This document shows, piece after piece, positions 32,704 through 42,529 of a DNA stretch of 64,000 nucleotides. Position 1 is the stretch's first letter. Each line of letters begins with the position of its first letter. The DNA comes from JAXGPX01 sp040766745 (GTDB lineage Bacteria; Bacillota; Sulfobacillia; Fermentithermobacillales; Fermentithermobacillaceae). The position numbers and the translations under genes are program-made. The notes beneath the pieces were generated by a model that did not search any database, was not told where the DNA came from, and saw only the letters and a program-made list of their open reading frames with translations. Where the stretch lies: positions 186,001-250,000 of the forward strand of contig JAXGPX010000002.1 in NCBI GenBank assembly GCA_040766745.1, written 5' to 3'.

Positions 32704-35648
32704 ATTACTTTACCTCCGTTGCTCTCATTACCGGCAGCAGCTTGGAGGCCTGAGATAACGTGAACCTGGGCCATCTTCTGGCCTTGTTGAGGGCTAGCCT
32801 TTGATCTACTCTTGGGCGCCTTCAACATAGGCCCAAGGAATTGCCCTGTATACGATAGAGGATTATTTGCAACTTCCTCAGGGGTACCCTCTGCCACAAT
32901 GTATCCCCCTTCTTCACCGCCCTCAGGCCCCAGGTCAATAATATGGTCAGCAGACTTAACCACATCAAGGTTATGTTCGATTACAACGACTGTGCTGCCG
33001 CCATCAGTTAACCGCTGCAATATATTGAGAAGCTTACGTGTATCCTCAAAATGAAGCCCTGTAGTAGGTTCATCAAGAATGTACAAGGTCCTCTCGTTGC
33101 CCCTTCTCGAAAGCTCAGTAGACAATTTCACCCGCTGCGCTTCCCCGCCTGACAGAGTGGTAGCAGGCTGGCCCAGTTTGACATATCCAAGGCCTACATC
33201 TTGCAGCAACTGAAGCTTACGATTTATTGAAGGTACGTTCTTAAATAGTTGAAGGGCCTCCTCAACAGTCATGTCAAGAACATCGGCTATTGTTTTTCCA
33301 CGGTATTTCACTTCAAGGGTCTGACTGTTGTACCTTTTGCCGTTACAGACTTCGCACGGAACATACACGTCAGGCAAAAACTGCATTGCAATTCTGATTA
33401 TGCCATCGCCTTTGCAAGCTTCACACCTTCCGCCCCTTACGTTGAAACTGAACCTGCCAGGCTTGTACCCTCGCATTTTCGCTTCAGGGGTCATAGAAAA
33501 CAACTGCCTTATATCTGTGAACACTCCCGTATAAGTGGCCGGGTTAGACCTGGGAGTCCTGCCAATAGGCGACTGGTCAATGTTTATGACCTTATCCAGA
33601 TGCTCCAAGCCGCAGATTCCGTCGTGGTCACCTGGGCGGACTCTGGCTCCATGCAGGGTCGATGCTAATTTCCTGTACAAAATGTCATCTACAAGCGTAC
33701 TCTTGCCGGAACCTGATACACCTGTGATACATGTAAACACTCCAAGAGGTATCTTTACGTCTATATCCTTTAGATTGTGTTCCCTTGCGCCCTTAACAGT
33801 TATGAATCTATTCGATTCCCGGCGCTCTCGGGGAATCGAAATCTGCCTTTTGCCTAGCAAGTACTGGCCTGTAAGAGAATCTGAACAATTGAGTACATCA
33901 TCCATAGAACCTGCAACCACAATGTGGCCGCCCTTTTCGCCTGCACCAGGGCCGATATCCACAATGAAATCCGCCGCTCTTATAGTCTCTTCGTCATGTT
34001 CAACAACGATTACCGTGTTCCCAATGTCACGTAAGCTCTTCAAAGTGTCCAACAACTTCTTGTTATCCCTTGAGTGAAGCCCTATGCTTGGTTCATCCAA
34101 AACATACAACACCCCAACCAACCCTGACCCAATTTGAGTCGCAAGGCGTATCCTCTGTGATTCTCCCCCTGACAGGCTGCCTGCTTGCCGGTTCAACGTA
34201 AGGTACCCCAGGCCCACATCTATCAGAAATGCCAGCCTTGACCTGACCTGTTTTAGTACCTGGTTGGCTATTATGTTCTCACGCTCAGTTAGGTCAAGCC
34301 CGTCAATAAAGTGAAGGGCTCTCTCACACGACATAGCGGTAAGTTCAGCTATGTTTCGATCACCTACAGTGACGGCCAGCGCTTCAGGTTTGAGCCTCTT
34401 GCCCTGGCACACAGGGCAAGGTACTGCCGCCATGAATTCTTCTATCCAGCGGCGTACATCATCACTGGATGCTTGCCTGTAGCGCCTTTCAAGATTAGGT
34501 ATAACTCCTGAGTAGGTAACCTTCCGGTCAGAGGCCCTGCCATATGTGTTTTCGTAGTGGAACTGGATCTTCTCATTAGGAAGGCCGTATAAGATGGCTT
34601 GTACATGCTCAGGAGGTAAGTCCTCAATGGGCGTCTCTACAGAAAACCCAAGATGGGCTGCTACCGCGTCAAGCAATTGCGCATAAAACCCATCAGGAGT
34701 GCCGTTCCAGGGAGCAACAGCCCCATCAGAGATTGACTTTCTCCTATCCGGAATAATCATCTCAGGGTCGATTTCCATGTTAACACCCAGTCCATTACAA
34801 GACGGGCAGGCGCCAAACGGACTGTTGAAAGAAAACAGCCTGGGCTCAAGTTCAGGAATTGATATGCCACAATCAGGGCAAGCCAGGGATTGGCTGAATA
34901 TCAGGTCTTCAGTCTTATCTCCGTCTACAATTTCAACTATCACCACATCACCTGATAGTGAAAGGGCTGCCTCAAGCGAATCTATAAGCCGGGATCTGAT
35001 TCCTTCACGAATCGCAAGCCTGTCAACTACAGCCTCTATGGTATGCTTCTTCTGCTTGGCCAACCTCTTGCCAAGGAATTCAGAGAGTTCTGCAGTAACC
35101 CCGTCAACCCTTACCCTTACAAAACCTGCCCTCTGTATGTCATCAAATACTTTTTCGTGCTCGCCTTTTCGGCCTCTGACCAATGGAGCCAAAACCGAGA
35201 ACCTGGTTCCTTCTGAAAGGCCCATGACCTGATCTGCTATTTGGTCCACTGTCTGCTTTGAAATTGGCTTTCCGCACTTAGGGCAATGAGGATGGCCAAT
35301 CCGGGCATATAAGAGCCGCAAATAGTCATAGATCTCGGTTACAGTAGCCACAGTTGAACGCGGATTCCTTGCCCCTGCTTTTTGATCAATTGAGATTGCA
35401 GGTGACAGGCCTTCGATATAGTCAACGTCAGGCTTATCCATTAGGCCAAGGAATTGTCTTGCATAGGCAGAAAGCGACTCTACATAGCGCCTCTGCCCCT
35501 CGGCATAGATAGTGTCAAAAGCCAAAGAGCTTTTTCCCGAACCCGACAGCCCTGTTATAACCGTCAAGGTATTCCTGGGAATCTCCAGACTTATGTTCTT
35601 CAAGTTGTGCTGCCTTGCACCTTTGATAACCAGCTTATCGTGGAACAT
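32700..35648 (-). CDS. uvrA: Excinuclease ABC subunit A
   Basis: A 982-residue UvrA, the damage-sensing ATPase of nucleotide excision repair. First ATP site GLSGSGKS at residues 33-40, second GVSGSGKST near 645, ABC signatures SLSGGESQRIRLA and TLSGGEAQRVKLS. Zinc modules appear as CPKCGKP, CPDCG with CPSCNGLG, and CEACKGDG with CEVCNGKRY. The C-terminal tail (about 35 residues after the last ABC block) is longer than in many homologues and polar. The ATG at 35648 lies inside the uvrB 3' end (14-base overlap), with GAGAGGG seven bases upstream. Confidence 0.98.
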   Translation of the reverse strand: MFHDKLVIKGARQHNLKNISLEIPRNTLTVITGLSGSGKSSLAFDTIYAEGQRRYVESLSAYARQFLGLMDKPDVDYIEGLSPAISIDQKAGARNPRSTVATVTEIYDYLRLLYARIGHPHCPKCGKPISKQTVDQIADQVMGLSEGTRFSVLAPLVRGRKGEHEKVFDDIQRAGFVRVRVDGVTAELSEFLGKRLAKQKKHTIEAVVDRLAIREGIRSRLIDSLEAALSLSGDVVIVEIVDGDKTEDLIFSQSLACPDCGISIPELEPRLFSFNSPFGACPSCNGLGVNMEIDPEMIIPDRRKSISDGAVAPWNGTPDGFYAQLLDAVAAHLGFSVETPIEDLPPEHVQAILYGLPNEKIQFHYENTYGRASDRKVTYSGVIPNLERRYRQASSDDVRRWIEEFMAAVPCPVCQGKRLKPEALAVTVGDRNIAELTAMSCERALHFIDGLDLTERENIIANQVLKQVRSRLAFLIDVGLGYLTLNRQAGSLSGGESQRIRLATQIGSGLVGVLYVLDEPSIGLHSRDNKKLLDTLKSLRDIGNTVIVVEHDEETIRAADFIVDIGPGAGEKGGHIVVAGSMDDVLNCSDSLTGQYLLGKRQISIPRERRESNRFITVKGAREHNLKDIDVKIPLGVFTCITGVSGSGKSTLVDDILYRKLASTLHGARVRPGDHDGICGLEHLDKVINIDQSPIGRTPRSNPATYTGVFTDIRQLFSMTPEAKMRGYKPGRFSFNVRGGRCEACKGDGIIRIAMQFLPDVYVPCEVCNGKRYNSQTLEVKYRGKTIADVLDMTVEEALQLFKNVPSINRKLQLLQDVGLGYVKLGQPATTLSGGEAQRVKLSTELSRRGNERTLYILDEPTTGLHFEDTRKLLNILQRLTDGGSTVVVIEHNLDVVKSADHIIDLGPEGGEEGGYIVAEGTPEEVANNPLSYTGQFLGPMLKAPKSRSKASPQQGQKMAQVHVISGLQAAAGNESNGGKVM

Positions 35649-37653
35649 ACCTTTTCCCTCTCAACCCTGAAGTTTTTCCGCTTTTCTGCTCCAGCTCGAA
35701 TATCATATCCCTCAGTAGTGCCGCTCTTTCGAATTCAAGGTTACTTGAAGCCTCTTTCATCTCCTTCATAAGCCTGTCAATAATTTCTGGAATGTCTTTT
35801 TTAGGAATATCTTTCAAGTCCTTGTCTTTCAGTACAGGCTCCTCTTCCTCCAAAGGCTTCTGATGTTGGATGACATCGCGAACTTTCTTTTCTATTGTCT
35901 GCGGAGTAATCCCGTGCTTTTCATTGTACAGTTTCTGCTTGGCCCTACGCCTGTCAGTCTCCCTAATAGCCCTCTCCATGGACCCTGTTACACTATCTGC
36001 GTACATTATGACCTTGCCATTGACGTTTCGTGCGGCACGGCCTGTAGTCTGTATCAGCGAAGTCTCAGACCTTAGAAAGCCTTCCCTATCGGCATCGAGT
36101 ATGCCCACCATAGACACTTCAGGCAAATCAAGGCCTTCCCTAAGCAGGTTTATTCCTACCAGGACATCAAACACTCCCAGACGCAAATCCCTGATGATCT
36201 CCATTCGCTGCAAGGTCTCAACGTCAGAGTGCATGTACCTTACCTTGATACCAATTTCCCGCAGGTAATCGGTAAGATCCTCTGCCATTCTTTTCGTAAG
36301 GGTAGTGACCAGAACACGTTCCTTTCTGGAAACCACTTTTCTAATTTCGGAAACCAAATCGTCTATCTGGTTTCTGGTCGGCCTAACTTCAATTTCAGGA
36401 TCCAAAAGCCCGGTAGGCCTTACTACTTGCTCTGCTATTTGCGATGCCTTCTCCAGTTCAAAAGGCCCAGGTGTGGCTGAAACATAAATCACCTGGCCCA
36501 CCCTGTCCATAAACTCGTCGAAAGTAAGGGGCCTATTGTCAAAAGCCGAAGGCAGTCTGAACCCGAAATTCACCAGTGACTCTTTCCGGGAACGGTCTCC
36601 GGCATACATTGCCCGTATTTGCGGAATAGTTACATGTGATTCATCTATTACCACAATGAAATCCTCTGGAAAATAGTCCAAAAGCGTGTAAGGAGGCTGG
36701 CCAGGTGCCCTTTGGGTCAGGTGCCGTGAATAGTTCTCAATACCCTGGCAGAAACCTACTTCCTGAAGCATTTCAAGGTCAAACCTAGTTCGTTGCTCAA
36801 GCCGGTAGGCTTCAAGGATCTTGTCCTGGCGCCTCAGTTCTTCCAGCCTTACCTTAAGTTCTTCCTCTACAGACGCAATAGCCATTGACATCTTCTCGTC
36901 TTTTACTACGTAGTGCTTTGCAGGGTAGATCGCTACATGGTTCATCTCAGAAATGGCCTGTCCGGTCAAAACATTAAATTCAACGATTCTATCTACCTCA
37001 TCACCGAAAAGTTCAACCCTTATACCCTTGTCAGTAGACCCTACAGGGTAGATTTCTATAGTATCTCCTCGAACGCGAAAAGTGCCCCGCTGAAAATCAA
37101 TGTCATTGCGTGAGTACTGAATATCTACCAAACGGCGCAGTATCTCGTCTCTGTCCCTGAACATTCCCTTTCGTATGGACACAACCATGTCTCTGTAATC
37201 CTCAGGCAGGCCCAGGCCATATATGCACGAAACGCTTGCAACAGTAACCACATCCCGCCGTTCGAAAAGGGCGCAAGTTGCAGAGTGCCTTAGTTTGTCA
37301 ATTTCATCATTTACAAGGGCGTCTTTTTCTATATAGGTATCTGTCTGAGGAACATATGCCTCAGGCTGATAATAGTCATAGTAGCTAACAAAATACTCTA
37401 CTGAGTTATTGGGAAAGAAGCTCCGAAACTCAGAAGCCAGCTGGGCGGCCAAAATCTTGTTATGTGAAATAACAAGGGTAGGCCTGTTTAGCCTGGCAAC
37501 TGCATTTGCTATAGTAAAAGTCTTGCCTGAACCGGTTACTCCCAGCAAAACCTGATGCTTATAGCCCTTCTCAATGCCCAAAACCAGGGCATCGATTGCT
37601 TCAGGCTGATCGCCTGTAGGCGCAAAATCTGATACTAGATGAAATTCCGGCAT
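35635..37653 (-). CDS. uvrB: Excinuclease ABC subunit B
   Basis: A 672-residue UvrB, the helicase-like subunit that verifies damage and recruits UvrC. Motif I GVTGSGKT near residue 37, the beta-hairpin region YYDYYQPEAYVPQTDTYIEK (read in parts), DESHVTIPQ as motif II, QTTGRAARN as motif VI, and a C-terminal UVR domain (LMKEMKEASSNLEFERAA). The second ATG (37653) has GGGGG seven bases upstream and is preferred over the ATG at 37659. First of three overlapping uvr genes, following the MinJ-like gene by about 100 bases. Confidence 0.97.
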   Translation of the reverse strand: MPEFHLVSDFAPTGDQPEAIDALVLGIEKGYKHQVLLGVTGSGKTFTIANAVARLNRPTLVISHNKILAAQLASEFRSFFPNNSVEYFVSYYDYYQPEAYVPQTDTYIEKDALVNDEIDKLRHSATCALFERRDVVTVASVSCIYGLGLPEDYRDMVVSIRKGMFRDRDEILRRLVDIQYSRNDIDFQRGTFRVRGDTIEIYPVGSTDKGIRVELFGDEVDRIVEFNVLTGQAISEMNHVAIYPAKHYVVKDEKMSMAIASVEEELKVRLEELRRQDKILEAYRLEQRTRFDLEMLQEVGFCQGIENYSRHLTQRAPGQPPYTLLDYFPEDFIVVIDESHVTIPQIRAMYAGDRSRKESLVNFGFRLPSAFDNRPLTFDEFMDRVGQVIYVSATPGPFELEKASQIAEQVVRPTGLLDPEIEVRPTRNQIDDLVSEIRKVVSRKERVLVTTLTKRMAEDLTDYLREIGIKVRYMHSDVETLQRMEIIRDLRLGVFDVLVGINLLREGLDLPEVSMVGILDADREGFLRSETSLIQTTGRAARNVNGKVIMYADSVTGSMERAIRETDRRRAKQKLYNEKHGITPQTIEKKVRDVIQHQKPLEEEEPVLKDKDLKDIPKKDIPEIIDRLMKEMKEASSNLEFERAALLRDMIFELEQKSGKTSGLRGKRYVPR

Positions 37654-37757
37654 TTCCATTCCCCCGCCCGATTATTATAACTTCACCGGGCCAATGCAAT
37701 CAAATGTTCTATGCCGGATCTGGCAGAGAAAATACCAAACGCAAGGTAAGCGGCTGT

Positions 37758-39035
37758 TTAGTGGCTATTGTGCTTTTTTTGCCATAGATTCTTTAAGAAC
37801 CTTAGGAGAATTCCCTCGGTGTATGGCCTAACCACAGCCTGATCATCAGGGTGGGGAACAGGAATAAGTCCCAGGGGTTCCGCCGAATGCCTGTCAAGAA
37901 TTACTTTGTGCAGGCCCGGGCTGTGCCGGGTTGTCGATACAAGGAGTGTCACAGGCCCTGTTTCAAGCGAAGCTGCTTTATTCTCAAGATCGTCTCTGGA
38001 GTTAACTTCATTATCGTTGACAAAACAGATCACGTCACCGGTCATAAGGCCTGCATTCTTCGCCGGGCTTCCTTCCACAACATCCAGAAGCTTGACTCCC
38101 TTTTCAGCCGGTACGTATATAGGCGGTTCCCCGAACTCCTCCTTGAGTCCTACCTTTATCACTATTTCATGTCCAATAGGAGAAAACAATACGGCTATCC
38201 AGGCAAAAAGCGGCCATCTTGACGCTGCAATGGAAAGGGCCAGTAACACGCCGCTGAACACCACTAGATTCTTGGAAGTACTCCTTGCTTTTTCAAGTGG
38301 GTTCTTGGCTACAGCAATATCTCCATAACCGAGTGCAGCGATAACCGGCATCATTGCGAAAACAGGCTGGCCGGGGCCTGCTATATCAGGGGCTTTAATT
38401 AGCGGCCACCAATCAGGCAGATGAATTAAGCCCTGCAAATATGACAAGTTGGGTACTTTGATCAAGAAAAGGACAATCAAAGGTATAGGCCAAAACCGCT
38501 GAAGTGCGAAGCCCCCAACTACATCACCGTTCTCGTGGGAAACATAGAGGGGAGTGGAACATGAATGTCCAGAAATTCTAATTAGAAAGGCCTCTGCAGC
38601 ATGAAGGCATGCCACCAGGGCCATGACAGCAGGAACATTTATCTTTGGCCACCCAAATACCAGGTAGCTCAAACCTGCCAGGCCTCCTGCATAGGAATAA
38701 CAAAGAAACCGTGGGCTAAACAAGTATAGCAATACGGCCAAGGGCAGCAAGTATACAATACCGCTGTCTGTTACAGATACACCTACCAATACCAGCAGCA
38801 AGCTTGCCAGAAGCCCTCCGATAAGCCCCAATCCAATGGCCGAAGCTGTTTGGTAGAAAGCCTTGTTCTTAGCAGTTCCGTATAGTTTCTCTTCAGTAGA
38901 TTGAACTCTGGCATACTGGCTTGCCACAAGGCCCAAGACTACTAGATAGAGTATATCTACAGCCATATTAGAGAATATCCCCGGATACGAACGCAAAACC
39001 GAAACAATGAGTTCAAACAGAGGGCCCACCTGCAT
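37758..39035 (-). CDS. MinJ-like polytopic membrane protein with PDZ domain
   Basis: A 425-residue protein with about eight hydrophobic helices in the first 300 residues and a C-terminal PDZ domain (VKLLDVVEGSPAKNAGL, TGDVICFVNDNEV). This architecture and its place between ctpA and uvrB match Bacillus MinJ (YvjD), the bridge that brings MinCD division inhibitors to DivIVA. Sequence similarity to MinJ itself cannot be judged here, and PDZ membrane proteins have other roles, so I leave the symbol blank. A GTG at 39029 with AAAGGGG eight bases upstream is an alternative start. Confidence 0.8.
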   Translation of the reverse strand: MQVGPLFELIVSVLRSYPGIFSNMAVDILYLVVLGLVASQYARVQSTEEKLYGTAKNKAFYQTASAIGLGLIGGLLASLLLVLVGVSVTDSGIVYLLPLAVLLYLFSPRFLCYSYAGGLAGLSYLVFGWPKINVPAVMALVACLHAAEAFLIRISGHSCSTPLYVSHENGDVVGGFALQRFWPIPLIVLFLIKVPNLSYLQGLIHLPDWWPLIKAPDIAGPGQPVFAMMPVIAALGYGDIAVAKNPLEKARSTSKNLVVFSGVLLALSIAASRWPLFAWIAVLFSPIGHEIVIKVGLKEEFGEPPIYVPAEKGVKLLDVVEGSPAKNAGLMTGDVICFVNDNEVNSRDDLENKAASLETGPVTLLVSTTRHSPGLHKVILDRHSAEPLGLIPVPHPDDQAVVRPYTEGILLRFLKNLWQKKHNSH

Positions 39036-39064
39036 TGCCCCTTTCGTATAGCAAGAGCATGAGA

Positions 39065-40189
39065 CTACAAAGTCTTATTGATTTCAACCCGGGCAAGTTC
39101 CAATGCTTTGGCAAGCTGTTCGTCGTCGCCCTCTATAATTATGTCCGGCTCGAGGCCTGTGCCATGAATTGAGCGCCCTTTTGGAGTAACATATTCGGCT
39201 ATAGTTACTTTGACTACAGAACCATCTTTGAGTCTGAAGGAGTTTTGGACCAAACCCTTACCAAATGTGGTTGTACCAACCAACGTTCCAGCGCCGTAAT
39301 CTTGTATAGCTCCGGCCAATATCTCAGACGCACTGGCAGTCCCCTGGTTTACCAGCACAACAAGGGGCAACCCCAACCCTGATCCCTCTGACCGGTAACT
39401 GGTCTCCTCTATGGACTTCCCTCTGACAGTAACTACAGTGCCCTTGGGCACAAACAGGTTAGCAATATCTATGCACCTGTCAAGCAGGCCTCCGCCATTA
39501 TAGCGCAAATCAAGAATAATCGCTTTAGCCCCTTGGGATTTCAGCATCTTCAAGGCCAGTGCAGTATCTGTACTTGAATGTTCGCTGAAGGTTATAAGAT
39601 CTATATAGCCTATGCCGTCTTCTTTCATTGAGTACTCCACTGCCGGAATAGTAATATCTTCCCTCACAATTGACACATCAAGACTCTCGCCATCCCTGTA
39701 TATTGTGAGGGTGACCTCAGTTCCGGCCGGGCCCCTAATTAAAGACGCAGCCTCGTCACTGGTAGTCACAGGTTTTCCGTCAACTTTGGCGATTATGTCA
39801 TTGACCTTGAGGCCAGCCTTTTCGGCAGGGGTGCCTCTCATGGGGGAAATGACAGTGACCATGCCATCTTTGACTCCTATGGTCACTCCAATTCCTGAAT
39901 ATTCGCCGCTGGTCCTGATGTAAAACTCATTCCATTCCTTTTCGGTCATGTACACAGAATATGGGTCTTCCAGTGCTGCCACAACACCCCGGGCCGCACC
40001 TTCCAAAACCTGTGACTTATCAAAATCCTTGTAGAAGGCCTTATCCAGGAGGTTCAATATCCCATAGACTTTCCCAACAGGAGTGAACTTGATCATTAGA
40101 TAAGAACCTGCACCTGCAGTCACAAGAACCGCCAAAACAGCGGTGACAATACACAGCCTTACAACCTTATGTTTAGGTATCATCTCCAC
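39065..40189 (-). CDS. ctpA: Carboxy-terminal processing protease (S41)
   Basis: A 374-residue S41 serine protease of the CtpA/CtpB/Prc family. A single N-terminal membrane anchor (VVRLCIVTAVLAVLVTAGAG) exports the enzyme. A PDZ domain spans about residues 95-175 (YSGIGVTIG, MRGTPAEKAGLKVNDII). The catalytic dyad is Ser288 in GTASASEI and Lys311 in TTFGKG. In Bacillus the homologue CtpB cleaves SpoIVFA at the spore boundary, and the gene order ftsE-ftsX-ctpB-minJ-uvrB is the same. The GTG start at 40189 is poorly supported; an ATG two codons later is equally possible. A long structured gap lies upstream. Confidence 0.93.
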   Translation of the reverse strand: MEMIPKHKVVRLCIVTAVLAVLVTAGAGSYLMIKFTPVGKVYGILNLLDKAFYKDFDKSQVLEGAARGVVAALEDPYSVYMTEKEWNEFYIRTSGEYSGIGVTIGVKDGMVTVISPMRGTPAEKAGLKVNDIIAKVDGKPVTTSDEAASLIRGPAGTEVTLTIYRDGESLDVSIVREDITIPAVEYSMKEDGIGYIDLITFSEHSSTDTALALKMLKSQGAKAIILDLRYNGGGLLDRCIDIANLFVPKGTVVTVRGKSIEETSYRSEGSGLGLPLVVLVNQGTASASEILAGAIQDYGAGTLVGTTTFGKGLVQNSFRLKDGSVVKVTIAEYVTPKGRSIHGTGLEPDIIIEGDDEQLAKALELARVEINKTL

Positions 40190-40336
40190 AAGTCACCGTC
40201 TTTCTTGACCTCCACGGTAGGCACCATGAAAGGAGAATTGCATGCCGGAAATTGCACAATTCATCTACGTTATATTCAGTCTAGCACAATTGGATGATAC
40301 ACTCTAGAACCCACCGGGGTGTGAATTAAGCGGGGT

Positions 40337-40444
40337 GCTAGGGCTCCGCCGCGCCAACGCCAAAAGCAAACCAGGTTGCTTACTGGCAAGGAGCCTGCAC
40401 AGGCTCACGCCATCCTGGCAAAGTAAGCAACCTGGTACCCTAGC
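40337..40444. repeat. Nested inverted-repeat element between M23 gene and ctpA
   Basis: Three nested perfect stems are centred on one point: GCTAGGG (40337-40343) with CCCTAGC (40438-40444); CCAGGTTGCTTAC (40371-40383) with GTAAGCAACCTGG (40423-40435); GAGCCT (40391-40396) with AGGCTC (40401-40406) and loop GCAC. It fills much of the 268-bp gap and sits 14 bp from the M23 gene stop. It could be a structured RNA, a terminator/processing element or a REP/MITE-like repeat. No target-site duplication or ORF is apparent. Confidence 0.7.
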
Positions 40445-40457
40445 TCTCTGGCAGCGC

Positions 40458-41621
40458 CTAGAATTTCACCCAATTCCTCGGGTTATCGGTGGCGCCATTA
40501 ATTCTGACTTCGAAGTGAAGATGCGGGCCATTGGATATCCCTGTACTCCCTACAAGGGCTATGGTTTGCCCTCTGGTTACTACGTCGCCCTTGGCCACAA
40601 GAAGTTTTGAAGCGTGGCCATATAAGGTTGAAATCCCGCCTCCATGGTCCAATATCACACAGAGTCCATACCCTCCGTTACTGCAGGACAAAAGGACTGT
40701 CCCGTCCTCTGCCGCCTTAATCGGCTTGCCGCTGCCTACTGCTAAATCAATTCCTGCATGCCCTCTGTAACCACCTAAGACAGGGTGCCATCTGTATCCG
40801 TACTCTGAACTTACCCACCCACCATCTACCGGGCGTATCATGGAGAGGCCTTCTTTTTTCTCTCTCTGATGGCCCTGGGCTTGAAGGTCCCTGATTACCT
40901 TCTCAAGAGCCTTTGATTCCCGTTCCATCTGGTCGAGGGCTTCTTCAAGTTTCTTCCGGTCCTGCTGCAGCTCTGCAAGATACCTCTCCCTGTCTGTACT
41001 GCGAGAAGCAACTACGGCTCTTTTCTCCTCTTCCTGAGCCTTGGCCCAGGTAAGGTCATTAACATCCTTCTCCAGCCCCTCTTTTTTCTCAGCAAGTTCC
41101 TGCCTGAGGGCTTTGTACTCCTCAATAAGGCGGGCATCATCCTGAGCAATCTCTCGAAGGTAGTAGAGCCTGGCCATGAAATCAGATATGCTGTTAGAGT
41201 TCAGAAGTATTTCCAGGTAAGAGGTTGTCCCGGCTTTGTACATACAAACTAACCTATCACTAAAAAGTTCCTTTTTCTCCTCTGTTTTCTGTTCTATGTC
41301 GGCAATCTCTTTTTGAGTTTCAGCTATTCTATCGCCTAGATACTGTATCCTGGCTATCATATAGTCAAGTTCCTTCTGGGAAAGGGTAAGCTGCATTTCC
41401 AGCCTTTCAAGTTCCTTTACCACTGAGTTCTCTGTCCGCCGCCTTGAATCGATTTGTTTTTGAAATTCGTTAATTTCTTTCTGCATCTGCTCCAGCTCTG
41501 CGAACTTCTCGTCCAAAACCCCTGCCTGCGCAATGGAAGAACGAGAGCCCGGCGTTATGTGGAATGCCAGAGACACGGCCAGGGCAAACAAGACAAAATA
41601 TGTAACTCTACCTCTCCTCAT
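40458..41621 (-). CDS. Coiled-coil M23 murein hydrolase (FtsEX-linked)
   Basis: A 387-residue exported peptidoglycan hydrolase. The N-terminal hydrophobic segment (TYFVLFALAVSLAFHI) is a signal peptide or anchor. Residues about 35-250 are a long coiled coil in two arms (EINEFQKQIDSRRRTENSV and LAELQQDRKKLEEALDQ). The C-terminal LytM/M23 domain keeps the zinc ligands: His and Asp in GHAGIDLA and HLH in GPHLHFEV. It is therefore predicted active, unlike E. coli EnvC. It lies just downstream of ftsX, whose complex activates coiled-coil hydrolases in other bacteria. The ATG at 41621 has GGAGG about 11 bases upstream. Confidence 0.92.
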   Translation of the reverse strand: MRRGRVTYFVLFALAVSLAFHITPGSRSSIAQAGVLDEKFAELEQMQKEINEFQKQIDSRRRTENSVVKELERLEMQLTLSQKELDYMIARIQYLGDRIAETQKEIADIEQKTEEKKELFSDRLVCMYKAGTTSYLEILLNSNSISDFMARLYYLREIAQDDARLIEEYKALRQELAEKKEGLEKDVNDLTWAKAQEEEKRAVVASRSTDRERYLAELQQDRKKLEEALDQMERESKALEKVIRDLQAQGHQREKKEGLSMIRPVDGGWVSSEYGYRWHPVLGGYRGHAGIDLAVGSGKPIKAAEDGTVLLSCSNGGYGLCVILDHGGGISTLYGHASKLLVAKGDVVTRGQTIALVGSTGISNGPHLHFEVRINGATDNPRNWVKF

Positions 41622-41644
41622 AGTAATCTGTACCTCCGGAAATA

Positions 41645-42529
41645 CTAGACTCTCAAATGCTTCCTAACGGAAAAGGCTGATCCTGATATACCCACCATAA
41701 TCCCTGTCACGGCCATAATTGCAAACATTTCCAACGCCGACTTAAGATCCAATTCGAACATGGGCATAAAAGGGACAAAATTCCCCAACCTGTCAAAGAT
41801 CCACCTGTAAACCCCTACACAAAACCCGGCGCCCAGAATGCTGCCTGATATCCCCAGAATTACTCCTTCAAGGACAAACGGCCCTACAATGAATCCATCT
41901 GTAGCGCCTACCAATTTCATTACTCCAATCTCATGGCGCCTTGCATCAATAGTCAATCTGATTGAGTTGCCTATGACCATAACAGATACAGATCCTACAG
42001 CAACCATCCCTCCAAGGGACAAGTATTGAACAGCTCTGCCTATGGAAACAAGGCGTCTGGAAACTTCTTCTTGATAGATCACATCGTCAATAATTGCCAG
42101 CTGCTTGAGTTCATTTACAACACCGGGGATTCCTTCAGCGCTTTCAGTCTTGACTCTAATACTCGCAGGAAGGGGATTCTCATCTTCCAGAGAATCAAGG
42201 ACAGAGGCTTTATCTCGAAACATCTCTTTGAGTTCTTTCAGGGCATCCTGCTTACTTACATACCTTACTGTGCTAACGCCGGTTAACCCCTGTATATCAG
42301 TGACCGCTTGCGAGATTTGCATGTCTGTTGCGTCTTTTACGAGATAAGCCTGAATCTCCATCTGCTGTTCGGCCATTGTGTACATGTAGCCAAGATTCAC
42401 GCTAATCAAGAAACTTATGCCAAGCAGAAAAAGGGCAAAACCTGTAGTTAGAGATGAGAGGAATGAAGATATCTTGTTACGCCAAAGGCTCTTGAAAGTT
42501 TCAGAAAACATATATCCTGCAGATCTCAC
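41645..42529 (-). CDS. ftsX: Cell-division ABC transporter-like permease FtsX
   Basis: A 294-residue FtsX with four membrane helices: one near the N terminus (FLSSLTTGFALFLLGISFLI, read as one helix), three in the C-terminal third (AVGSVSVMVIGN, GVILGISGSILGAGF, FAIMAVTGIMVGISG). The extracellular domain of about 110 residues between helices 1 and 2 binds murein hydrolases in known systems. It starts at a GTG that overlaps the ftsE stop by 4 bases. With FtsE it probably controls the M23 hydrolase encoded next. Confidence 0.94.
   Translation of the reverse strand: MRSAGYMFSETFKSLWRNKISSFLSSLTTGFALFLLGISFLISVNLGYMYTMAEQQMEIQAYLVKDATDMQISQAVTDIQGLTGVSTVRYVSKQDALKELKEMFRDKASVLDSLEDENPLPASIRVKTESAEGIPGVVNELKQLAIIDDVIYQEEVSRRLVSIGRAVQYLSLGGMVAVGSVSVMVIGNSIRLTIDARRHEIGVMKLVGATDGFIVGPFVLEGVILGISGSILGAGFCVGVYRWIFDRLGNFVPFMPMFELDLKSALEMFAIMAVTGIMVGISGSAFSVRKHLRV

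Noticed and set aside
33535..34077. 180-codon plus-strand reading frame
   Set aside because: Antisense to uvrA; composition is that of a shadow frame.
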